18,794 bases of DNA from Clostridiales bacterium (lineage in GTDB: Bacteria; Bacillota; Clostridia; Oscillospirales; Acutalibacteraceae). Below are positions 7,786 through 13,714 of this stretch, one piece after another; the first letter of the stretch is position 1; the number at the start of each line of letters is the position of its first letter. The notes beneath the pieces were generated by a model. It saw nothing but the letters and a program-made list of their open reading frames with translations. It was not told where the DNA came from and made no database searches. The stretch spans positions 1 through 18,794 of the forward strand of contig JAAYKB010000182.1 of NCBI GenBank assembly GCA_012522615.1, in the 5' to 3' direction. Position numbers and translations under genes: made by a program.

Positions 7786-7943
7786 AGACCTTCCCACCTT
7801 CTCTTGGGATCATATGGACGATAAAGCTCGGGGAATAACGTACCTCTTCTGAGAGCTTCTGCGGGCGGAAATGTTTCACCGTACTCCTGAACAGGTATTA
7901 TCGCGATTGCTAATTTTGGCCAATCGCTGCCGGGTTGATTCAT
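7782..7943 (-). CDS. cotJA: Spore coat protein CotJA (short)
   Basis: A 53-residue gene read directly from the minus strand between 7943 and 7782. The product begins MNQPGSDWPKLAIAIIPVQE and contains the CotJA hallmark PAEALRRGTLFPELYRPYD. ATG 7943 has AAAGGAG 8 bases upstream (complement of about 7952-7958). The stop overlaps the cotJB start by four bases. It is shorter than the Bacillus protein but has the complete core. In Bacillus, CotJA and CotJC interact and depend on each other for coat incorporation. It is first in cotJABC. Confidence 0.9.
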   Translation of the reverse strand: MNQPGSDWPKLAIAIIPVQEYGETFPPAEALRRGTLFPELYRPYDPKRRWEGL

Positions 7944-8171
7944 TTATTGAGCTCCTTTCTTTGGGTTTTCAGTTCATTATATGTGTTTTAAAAATACAGT
8001 GTCCAAGTTGTATTCGTACAAGTTGTGCATGTCTTGACGATATATGTAAAACTTATGGTTTTATTAAATCAAATCAGGACACAAAAAGCGTGACGGCATA
8101 ACCTGCCGCCCCGAAAAATAAATATTCAAAGGTTCAAAGAGGCTTGGACATTTTATTTTTTTATAATTGTA
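7944..8171. other. Divergent intergenic region, cotJA / sulfhydrylase
   Basis: About 300 bases (to 8242) separate the divergent cotJ operon and the sulfhydrylase gene. It holds promoter candidates on both strands and two direct copies of CAAGTTGT (8004-8011, 8019-8026), with a TTGTA/TACAA hairpin around TTCG between them. A plus-strand frame at 7871-8101 shows no family features and overlaps cotJA antisense, so I see no further gene. Confidence 0.4.
7976..7983 (-). promoter_or_regulatory. Candidate mother-cell sigma (sigma-E/K type) -10 element for cotJABC
   Basis: The minus strand reads CATATAAT, one base off the sigma-E -10 consensus CATACAAT, about 33 bases upstream of cotJA. A clear sigma-E -35 is not visible; an AC at 17 bases would fit sigma-K poorly to moderately. 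Bacillus cotJ is sigma-E dependent, which supports the call. Confidence 0.4.
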
Positions 8172-8200
8172 TTTCCATGAAATATATGGTATCTTATAAA
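8172..8200 (+). promoter_or_regulatory. Candidate sigma-A promoter of the sulfhydrylase gene
   Basis: TTTCCA (8172-8177), 17-base spacer, TATAAA (8195-8200). The leader of about 35 bases has no space for a SAM riboswitch. The match is moderate. Confidence 0.4.
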
Positions 8201-8242
8201 TATTATTAAAACATAACAGCAGTCTGGGAGGCTTATATAAAA

Positions 8243-9523
8243 ATGAAACCGGAATGGCATATAGAAACCAAGTGCATACAGGAGGGGTGGAAGCCTAAAA
8301 ACGGCGATCCGCGCGTCCTTCCGATTATCCAGAGCACAACCTTTAAATACGACAGCGCCGACACCCTGGGTGATTTGTTTGATTTGAAGATAAGCGGGGA
8401 TTTTTACACACGCCTGTCCAACCCTACAACCGGAGCGGTCGAAGCCAAGATAGCCGCGCTTGAGGGCGGCATAGGGGCTTTGGTGACATCGTCGGGTCAG
8501 TCGGCCTGCTTGATGTCTGTTATAAACATTGCGAACAGCGGCGACCATATCATCAGTACGGTAGAGATTTACGGAGGGACGTTCAACCTGTTTAACAAAA
8601 CCCTGCGCGAGATGGGGATTGACGTTACCTTCGTAAGCGCGGAGGCCGGCGAGGATGAGCTTGACTCCTTGTTCCGTCCGAATACAAAGCTGGTTTTCGG
8701 GGAAATCCTTTCAAATCCGGGTCTGAGTGTTCTCGATATCGAGAAATTTGCCTATATTGCTCATAAGCACGGCGTTCCGCTGATTGTGGACAACACATTC
8801 CCGACTCCGATTAACTGCAGGCCGTTCGAGTTCGGCGCCGATATAGTTGTTCATTCCACCTCGAAATATCTCGACGGTCATGCCACGGCGCTTGGCGGGG
8901 CTATTGTCGACAGCGGTAATTTTGATTGGGCGGCTTCGGATAGGTTTCCCGGGCTGAGCACGCCTGATGAAACCTATCACGGGCTTACATATACCGAGAG
9001 TTTTGGCAGGGCCGCATATATTACAAAGTGCCGCACGCATTTAATCCGCGATATCGGAGCGGCGCCGAGTCCCATGAATTCGTTTTACCTGAGTCAGGGA
9101 ATCGACACCCTGCATCTTCGTATGGAGCGCCACTGCTCGAATGCACAGAAGGTTGCGGAATTCCTTGAAAAAGACAGTCGGATAGAATGGGTAAATTATC
9201 CCGGACTGAAGAGCAATAAATACTATAATCTCGCGAAAAAATATCTGCCTAAGGGGACGTCAGGAGTAATCTCATTCGGGGTTAAGGGCGGGAGAGAGGC
9301 GGCCTGCCGCTTTATGGAAAACCTGAAGCTGGCGTCCATAGTAATTCATGTAGCCGATTTGAGGACCTGCGTTTTGCATCCGGCAAGCACTACCCACAGA
9401 CAGATGAGCGACGAGCAGCTTGCCGCCGCCGGAATCACGCCCGACCTAATCCGTTTTTCGGTAGGAATCGAGCATCCCGATGATATAATAGCCGATATCG
9501 ACCAGGCGTTAAGCGCTATTTGA
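8243..9523 (+). CDS. O-acetylhomoserine aminocarboxypropyltransferase/sulfhydrylase (Cys/Met metabolism PLP enzyme)
   Basis: This is a PLP enzyme of the cystathionine-gamma-synthase fold. Its length of 426 residues and sequence fit the O-acetylhomoserine sulfhydrylase (MetY) branch, which makes homocysteine from O-acetylhomoserine and sulfide. Visible are the N-terminal PIIQSTTFKYDS, the substrate-loop YTRLSNPTTGAVEAKIAALE, the cofactor stretch LVTSSGQSAC, and VDNTFPTPINCRPFEFGAD. The Schiff-base Lys208 is in VVHSTSKYLDGHATALGG. The C-terminal part has HVADLRTCVLHPASTTH and IRFSVGIEHPDDI. ATG 8243 has CTGGGAGG about 12 bases upstream. It stands alone with its own promoter. Acyl-donor specificity (acetyl versus succinyl homoserine) cannot be settled from sequence alone; length favours acetyl. 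Confidence 0.9.
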   Translation: MKPEWHIETKCIQEGWKPKNGDPRVLPIIQSTTFKYDSADTLGDLFDLKISGDFYTRLSNPTTGAVEAKIAALEGGIGALVTSSGQSACLMSVINIANSGDHIISTVEIYGGTFNLFNKTLREMGIDVTFVSAEAGEDELDSLFRPNTKLVFGEILSNPGLSVLDIEKFAYIAHKHGVPLIVDNTFPTPINCRPFEFGADIVVHSTSKYLDGHATALGGAIVDSGNFDWAASDRFPGLSTPDETYHGLTYTESFGRAAYITKCRTHLIRDIGAAPSPMNSFYLSQGIDTLHLRMERHCSNAQKVAEFLEKDSRIEWVNYPGLKSNKYYNLAKKYLPKGTSGVISFGVKGGREAACRFMENLKLASIVIHVADLRTCVLHPASTTHRQMSDEQLAAAGITPDLIRFSVGIEHPDDIIADIDQALSAI

Positions 9524-9582
9524 TATTGCCGTAATGTTGCGATATACCGGCAAAAGCAAAAACAAATTGGTGACTGGAAATC

Positions 9583-9948
9583 TTGGAAATAACGGTTTCA
9601 ATTAATTGTCCTGCTATAAATTTATATACCTGTGCACAAGAGGTACTGTATTCTTTTTCAAATACAAGCGGATACGGCTCTTTAGATAGTGCATCTTCGG
9701 TTAAAGAAAACTCTCCTTCTAGACGATATGTATTTCCTAGACTATTATCCGCTTATTCAAAGGTACAATATGGTTCTCACAATTTTGCCTGTATTTTAAC
9801 GGTTCGTCCAGAAGGTGAAAACATGTGTCTACTTACTATTTATACAGAATATGCTAGTCCAACAACACTCGCTGGAGGAGGCCCATTTATTGATTTTTCG
9901 GCTATGTTTTTTGATAGATTTAATATGTCTTTAGAATCAAATAGGTAG
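9583..9948 (+). CDS. Small AT-rich hypothetical protein, copy A of a tandem pair
   Basis: I do not recognise a family for this 121-residue protein. It has no signal peptide or membrane segment. The second half alternates strands (FACILTVRPEGENMCLLTIY) and ends in an aromatic-rich amphipathic stretch (IDFSAMFFDRFNMSL). The same pattern recurs in the next gene: FPRLLSA matches IPQLLTA, and T-V-R-P-x-x-E-x-x-C-x-L matches T-I-Q-P-x-x-E-x-x-C-x-L. The start is uncertain: TTG 9583 has only GGTGA 9 bases upstream, and there is no in-frame ATG near the N-terminus. Hand count of five sequence lines gives about 37% GC against about 55% in the sulfhydrylase upstream, so foreign origin is possible. Confidence 0.65.
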   Translation: MEITVSINCPAINLYTCAQEVLYSFSNTSGYGSLDSASSVKENSPSRRYVFPRLLSAYSKVQYGSHNFACILTVRPEGENMCLLTIYTEYASPTTLAGGGPFIDFSAMFFDRFNMSLESNR

Positions 9949-9982
9949 TTTTAGTATCTGTTATATGATTGGAGTGGATTTT

Positions 9983-10324
9983 ATGCACTACACCACAAAT
10001 GTTTTACAAGTATCTCCAGAAAAAGCGTTTGATTCTGCTTTAGCTGCATTATTGTCTTATGAAAAACCAAATATAAAGAGCGATAACGCTGATAAGGTTG
10101 TAATAATACCGCAATTGTTAACAGCACAAGCTACTATATTATCTCTTGAAAAATTTAGAATGATCTGCTTAATCACTATTCAGCCTTATAGTGAAAGTAG
10201 TTGTTGTCTCCATGTTTATGCGGATTTTAAGACATCGGACGGTAATGAAGCAATATCATATCTTTTCTTAGCAAACTATTTGGAGCGTTTTATTTCATTA
10301 TTGTCACAAAACAATTCTAAATAG
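9983..10324 (+). CDS. Small AT-rich hypothetical protein, copy B of a tandem pair
   Basis: An unrecognised 113-residue protein, a diverged paralogue of the gene 34 bases upstream. The N-terminus fits the idea of a small alpha/beta domain (VLQVSPEKAFDSALAALLSY), then IIPQLLTAQATI, then LITIQPYSESSCCLHVYADF, then the helix YLFLANYLERFISLLSQ. I start it at ATG 9983, since GGAG (9971-9974) lies 8 bases upstream; the longer frame from ATG 9965 has no ribosome binding site. AT-rich like copy A (about one third GC in the lines counted). The VSP-x-KAF-x-S/A opening resembles small lipid- or ligand-binding folds only superficially. Function unknown. Confidence 0.7.
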   Translation: MHYTTNVLQVSPEKAFDSALAALLSYEKPNIKSDNADKVVIIPQLLTAQATILSLEKFRMICLITIQPYSESSCCLHVYADFKTSDGNEAISYLFLANYLERFISLLSQNNSK

Positions 10325-10726
10325 TTCTTATTATTTCAGCACAGATTCCTTAACCCGTTATTTTAAAACCAATAATCTTTAGATTAAACGGCTATAGGAA
10401 AAGTTTATTCAAACCATTAACTCCTTTTTATTAACAAATAAAAAAGTCTAGTAAATGCAGGGATCCTGAACTTAGAACCTGAATTTTCAGCACTTGATTA
10501 ACAAATCATACCATATTCGACATGATTATAGATGTAAATATTGTACCTATGTTATTTGATATTTGCATAAAAGCATCTTTTATTTGCTTGCAAATTCTTG
10601 AACCATTCGTCAGCGAAGCACCGTTATAGAACTGCAATGTCATCATTTCTCGGGTCAGGTTTTGTACTTGACCCTTTTCGAAAAAACCGAACGTCTTGAA
10701 TAAACCGTATTTTGACAAAAGGTTGG
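10325..10726. other. AT-rich intergenic stretch without a convincing gene
   Basis: About 400 bases. Contents: an AT-rich near-palindrome around 10425-10449 (CTTTTTATT facing AATAAAAAAG), a small palindrome AATCTTTAGATT (10373-10384), and the hairpin at 10652-10674. A minus-strand open frame (10889-10506) crosses it, with its N-terminal third antisense to the phosphoribosyltransferase gene. Its last 60 codons look gene-like but match no family I know, so it may be a remnant. Confidence 0.4.
10652..10678 (+). terminator. Possible intrinsic terminator
   Basis: Stem 10652-10660 / 10666-10674 (9 pairs including one G-T), 5-base loop, then TTTT. It lies about 330 bases past the tandem small genes and just before the next promoter. 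Confidence 0.45.
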
Positions 10727-10755
10727 TTGATACTGTGAGATTATTGTGATAAAAT
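10727..10755 (+). promoter_or_regulatory. Sigma-A promoter of the phosphoribosyltransferase gene
   Basis: TTGATA (10727-10732), 17-base spacer, TAAAAT (10750-10755), with an extended -10 TG at 10747-10748. A TTGACA at 10712 has no partner at a proper distance. Confidence 0.65.
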
Positions 10756-10762
10756 AAAGAAA

Positions 10763-10787
10763 AAGGCGTTTGGACTGTAATCGCCTT
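10763..10787 (+). promoter_or_regulatory. Leader hairpin directly upstream of the ribosome binding site
   Basis: AAGGCG (10763-10768) pairs with CGCCTT (10782-10787) around a 13-base loop. The 3' arm abuts the ribosome binding site GGAGGAGG (10788-10795). The hairpin would start at or very near the predicted transcript 5' end, so it could stabilise the mRNA or tune translation. Confidence 0.35.
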
Positions 10788-10802
10788 GGAGGAGGCAAAG
10801 CA

Positions 10803-11444
10803 ATGGAAACAAGACTTCAGGAGATACGTTCCCGCAGCAACAAAGAAATAAAAATAGGTATCATTCCGGGGCACTTTGCTACCAACCATTCACATGTCAA
10901 CTATTATGTAGACCTAACCAGCATAAAAAGCCGCCACAAGATGGCAAAGGCTGCGGCGAGTGAGCTTGCAAAACAGTATCTCACGACAACCCCAATCGAC
11001 ACCATTATCTGTCTTGAAGGTACCGAGACTATCGGCGCCTTTCTTGCCGACGCCTTGTCGCAATCAGGTTCATTGATTATGAACAGCGGAAACGATATAT
11101 GCGTGCTCACGCCCGAATTGAACGCAAACAATCAGATGATCTTCCGCGATAATACTCAAAAAATGGTTTGGGGCAAAAATATTCTCCTGCTTATCTCCTC
11201 GGCCTCAACCGGCAAGACTATTTCGCGCTCTATCGACTGTCTGCAGTATTACAGCGGACGATTGGTCGGAATCTCGGCCGTGTTCAGCGCAATCCGTGAA
11301 TCGAACGACCTTCCCGTAAACGCAATATTTACCGAGGAGGATATCCCGAATTACCACTCGATGCCGTCAATGGAGTGCCAGATGTGTAAAAACAAGCAGA
11401 AAATAGACGCGATTGTAAACAGCTACGGCTATTCCAGAATATAA
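10803..11444 (+). CDS. Phosphoribosyltransferase-fold protein (orotate phosphoribosyltransferase-like), atypical
   Basis: A 213-residue cytosolic protein of a family common in Clostridia that is usually labelled orotate phosphoribosyltransferase. Visible are PGHFATNHSHVNYYVD near the N-terminus, IICLEGTETIGAFLADALS (hood/early core), IFRDNTQKMVWGKNILLL, and the PRPP-loop position LLISSASTGKT (about residues 129-139). In catalytic family members two acidic residues precede the small-residue loop; here they are Ser132-Ser133. A Cys pair, C192-x2-C195, sits near the C-terminus before KIDAIVNSYGYSRI. ATG 10803 is chosen because GGAGGAGG lies 7 bases upstream; the upstream GTT/TTG extension to 10770 lies in the leader. 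It is monocistronic with its own promoter and not near other pyrimidine genes, so a true pyrE role is doubtful. Confidence 0.75.
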   Translation: METRLQEIRSRSNKEIKIGIIPGHFATNHSHVNYYVDLTSIKSRHKMAKAAASELAKQYLTTTPIDTIICLEGTETIGAFLADALSQSGSLIMNSGNDICVLTPELNANNQMIFRDNTQKMVWGKNILLLISSASTGKTISRSIDCLQYYSGRLVGISAVFSAIRESNDLPVNAIFTEEDIPNYHSMPSMECQMCKNKQKIDAIVNSYGYSRI

Positions 11445-11479
11445 AATAGGGAATTTCAAAATTTTCACAGATATTATTC

Positions 11480-11508
11480 TTGCTTTTTTTGTCCGGTTGT
11501 GCTATCAT
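11480..11508 (+). promoter_or_regulatory. Sigma-A promoter of rpmE
   Basis: TTGCTT (11480-11485), 17-base spacer, TATCAT (11503-11508) with extended -10 TG at 11500-11501. A TATAAT at 11517-11522 is a second candidate -10 but has no good -35. Confidence 0.55.
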
Positions 11509-11551
11509 TCTTGCGTTATAATGCTTTGGTTTCCCGAAAGAGGTGACATAA

Positions 11552-11761
11552 ATGAAAGAGAATATTCATCCGCAGTATGCGGACACAACGATAACCTGCG
11601 CGTGCGGCGAGGTCATTAAAACCAAATCCACCAAACAGAATATCCGTGTGGAAATATGCTCGAAGTGCCACCCGTTCTTTACCGGCAGACAGAAGCTGGT
11701 AGACACCGGCGGGCGGGTTGATCGCTTTAAGAAGCGTTTTGGTATAAGCGAAGAGAAATAG
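11552..11761 (+). CDS. rpmE: Ribosomal protein bL31, zinc-binding type
   Basis: A 69-residue 50S subunit protein at the central protuberance. The start MKENIHPQY, the middle ICSKCHPFFTGRQK and the end GGRVDRFKKRF are diagnostic. The four cysteines C16, C18, C36 and C39 show it is the zinc-binding (C+) form. ATG 11552 has AGGTGA 5 bases upstream. It has its own promoter and is followed 14 bases on by a strong hairpin, so it is likely monocistronic. Zinc-binding L31 is often exchanged for a zinc-free copy under zinc limitation; no such copy is seen here. Confidence 0.97.
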   Translation: MKENIHPQYADTTITCACGEVIKTKSTKQNIRVEICSKCHPFFTGRQKLVDTGGRVDRFKKRFGISEEK

Positions 11762-11775
11762 GCTGATTGATTATC

Positions 11776-11797
11776 GGGCAGCGCTTTTGCGCTGCCC
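11776..11797 (+). terminator. Terminator hairpin after rpmE
   Basis: Perfect 9-bp GC-rich stem (11776-11784 / 11789-11797) with a TTTT loop. The sequence after it (ATTCTAATAG) is only partly U-rich, so read-through into the next gene is possible. Confidence 0.65.
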
Positions 11798-11866
11798 ATT
11801 CTAATAGTGATTTTTCCGTGAATATTGCAGAATAACGGTATGTAACAGCCGAAACGGAGGGATTGA

Positions 11867-12496
11867 ATGGACAGTTACCGAACGGTTTGCCGCCTTGCCG
11901 AAAGTGAATTTGTCGAGAAGAAATCACGCTTTATCGGCACAATCTGTCCGGCGGAGCATGAGGAAGAGGCCTTGAAGTTTATAAGCGATATTCGTAAAAA
12001 ATACTGGGACGCAAAGCATAATGTATACGCCTATGTTCTGCGTCAAGGGCAGGTACGAAGATACTCGGATGACGGTGAACCGCAGGGTACGGCGGGTTAT
12101 CCCGTCCTTGATGTGCTTTTAAAAGAAGGGCTCACCGATTGCGCTGTGGTTGTTACGCGTTATTTCGGCGGGACTCTGCTTGGTACCGGAGGGCTTGTAA
12201 GAGCCTATTCACACAGCGCAAAGCTTGCTGTGGACGCGGGCGGCGTAGTTACCATGAAATACTGCCTGCGTTCGGTGGTTTCATGCGATTACACCCAATA
12301 CGGCAGGCTTGCGGCATTAATACCCGAATCCGGAGGAATTATCAAGGATACACGCTTTGCCGAGTCGGTGGAAATAGAGCTGCTCATACCAGAAAATCAG
12401 GCAGAGGGATTGCAGCACCAGATTACCGAATACAGCTCGGGCAGTTTAGCCATGAAGATAACGGGCGAGGAATATGCGCCCTTTGATAATGAATAG
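11867..12496 (+). CDS. YigZ/IMPACT family protein (UPF0029)
   Basis: A 209-residue cytosolic protein. The N-terminal UPF0029/Impact domain shows EKKSRFIGTICPAEHEEEA, KHNVYAYVL, the signature SDDGEPQGTAGYPVL and VVVTRYFGGTLLGTGGLVRA. The C-terminal half (from about residue 135) is the DUF1949-type ferredoxin-like domain. Eukaryotic relatives modulate translation stress through GCN1; the bacterial role is not settled, and RNA binding is only suggested. ATG 11867 has GGAGG 6 bases upstream. No clear promoter is seen in the 70 bases after the rpmE hairpin, so it may depend on read-through. Homologues carry names such as yigZ or yvyE; I leave the symbol empty. Confidence 0.9.
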   Translation: MDSYRTVCRLAESEFVEKKSRFIGTICPAEHEEEALKFISDIRKKYWDAKHNVYAYVLRQGQVRRYSDDGEPQGTAGYPVLDVLLKEGLTDCAVVVTRYFGGTLLGTGGLVRAYSHSAKLAVDAGGVVTMKYCLRSVVSCDYTQYGRLAALIPESGGIIKDTRFAESVEIELLIPENQAEGLQHQITEYSSGSLAMKITGEEYAPFDNE

Positions 12497-12544
12497 ATTG
12501 TAAAAAATAGTTGGAATTTTATCAAACAAGCAGGAAAAAGACAA

Positions 12545-12573
12545 GGGTTTCACGTATAAATATAGTGAAGCCC
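12545..12573 (+). terminator. Hairpin between the YigZ gene and dgt
   Basis: GGGTTTCAC (12545-12553) pairs with GTGAAGCCC (12565-12573), nine pairs with one G-T, around an 11-base AT loop. Only GTTTCC follows, so it is a weak terminator or a processing/attenuation structure. Confidence 0.4.
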
Positions 12574-12623
12574 GTTTCCGGACAAGCATATCCGCATCGA
12601 GCGGAAAAAGGATGTGAATAGGT

Positions 12624-13640
12624 ATGACCATCCGAGAACGCAGTGAGGGGTTTGAAAGACAGATTTTATCCCCGCTTGCCGCCCTGTCGTCTCAGAGCCG
12701 CGGGCGAGAAAGGGAAGAACAGCCGTGTCCGTATCGAACCGATTTTCAGCGTGACCGTGACCGGATCCTTCATTGCAAGGCGTTCAGAAGACTTAAACAT
12801 AAAACACAGGTGTTTTTATCTCCCGAAGGCGACCATTACCGCACAAGATTGACCCACACTCTTGAGGTATCGCAGATCGCGAGAACCATTTCGCGCGCCC
12901 TTTTGCTCAACGAGGATCTTACCGAAGCCGTTTCGCTCGGGCATGATTTGGGGCATACGCCCTTCGGCCATGCCGGAGAACGCGCCTTGAACGACGTGAT
13001 GCCGGACGGGTTCAGGCATTATGAACAAAGCGTCCGTGTGGTTTCGTCTCTCGAAAACGAGGGGAGGGGGCTTAATCTTACGTGGGAGGTGCGCGATGGC
13101 ATCATGCGCCACACCAGCGGAGACCAGTCAGAGACCCTTGAAGGCAGTATCGTCCGCATATCCGACCGCATTGCTTACATAAACCACGACATTGACGATG
13201 CCATACGCGCAGGTGTTTTATCCGAATCCGATATCCCCCGGGATATCAGGGAGACTTTGGGTGACAGGCGGACCACCCGCATTGACACCCTTGTATCCTC
13301 TATTGTAGAAAACAGCGGGGATACAATCCGTATGGCTCCGCAGATTGCGGAAGCCTTTGACCAGCTTCACGAATTTATGTTTAAAGCCGTCTACTACAAT
13401 CCGGTTGCTAAGGGCGAGGAGGTTAAGGTTGACGGACTGATTAAAAGGATGTTCAGCTTTTATGTCTCAAACCCCGAACGATTACCCGGGGAATACCACG
13501 GAATTATGGAGCGTGAGGGAACCGAGCGCGCCGTCTGCGACTATATTGCCGGAATGACCGATAATTACCTTTTGGACGTATATCATAGCTTATTTATACC
13601 TCGCTGTTGGGAAGTAAAGGGGATTAACTTTACTGGGTAG
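12624..13640 (+). CDS. dgt: dGTPase-like HD-domain triphosphohydrolase
   Basis: An HD-superfamily enzyme that splits dGTP (or dNTPs) into the nucleoside and triphosphate, adjusting dNTP pools. The 338 residues match the short Dgt-like type of Firmicutes. The N-terminal R-rich pattern leads into DRILHCKAFRRLKHKTQVF. The metal site is His78 in RLTHTLEVSQIART and His107-Asp108 in LGHDLGHTPFGHAGE, with the later Asp in RISDRIAYINHDIDDAI. ATG 12624 has AAGGAT about 10 bases upstream, a modest site. It precedes dnaG and sigA, a common order in Clostridia that couples nucleotide supply to replication start. Substrate preference cannot be read from sequence. Confidence 0.93.
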   Translation: MTIRERSEGFERQILSPLAALSSQSRGREREEQPCPYRTDFQRDRDRILHCKAFRRLKHKTQVFLSPEGDHYRTRLTHTLEVSQIARTISRALLLNEDLTEAVSLGHDLGHTPFGHAGERALNDVMPDGFRHYEQSVRVVSSLENEGRGLNLTWEVRDGIMRHTSGDQSETLEGSIVRISDRIAYINHDIDDAIRAGVLSESDIPRDIRETLGDRRTTRIDTLVSSIVENSGDTIRMAPQIAEAFDQLHEFMFKAVYYNPVAKGEEVKVDGLIKRMFSFYVSNPERLPGEYHGIMEREGTERAVCDYIAGMTDNYLLDVYHSLFIPRCWEVKGINFTG

Positions 13641-13649
13641 TGGTATACT
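13641..13649 (+). promoter_or_regulatory. Candidate extended -10 promoter of dnaG-sigA
   Basis: TGGTATACT directly after the dgt stop gives an extended -10 (TGn plus TATACT at 13644-13649). No good -35 is at 16-18 bases. A small CGGC/GCCG hairpin (13675-13687) follows in the leader before the dnaG ribosome binding site. Confidence 0.4.
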
Positions 13650-13714
13650 ATTATTGCATTTTATATTCTGTTGTCGGCAATTTGCCGGATTATTAAAGAA
13701 AAGGAGGAAACGCC

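Noticed and set aside
8143..8167. TTGGAC followed by TATAAT upstream of the sulfhydrylase
   Set aside because: The spacer is only 12 bases, too short for a sigma-A promoter; TTTCCA-17-TATAAA just downstream fits better.
7944..8242. Possible SAM riboswitch or T-box before the sulfhydrylase gene
   Set aside because: No stacked long helices, T-box consensus or terminator/antiterminator pair is visible in the plus-strand leader.
9526..9553. TTGCCG/CGGCAA inverted repeat after the sulfhydrylase gene as a terminator
   Set aside because: The stem has a bulge and is followed by an A-rich rather than T-rich run, so it is not a convincing plus-strand terminator.
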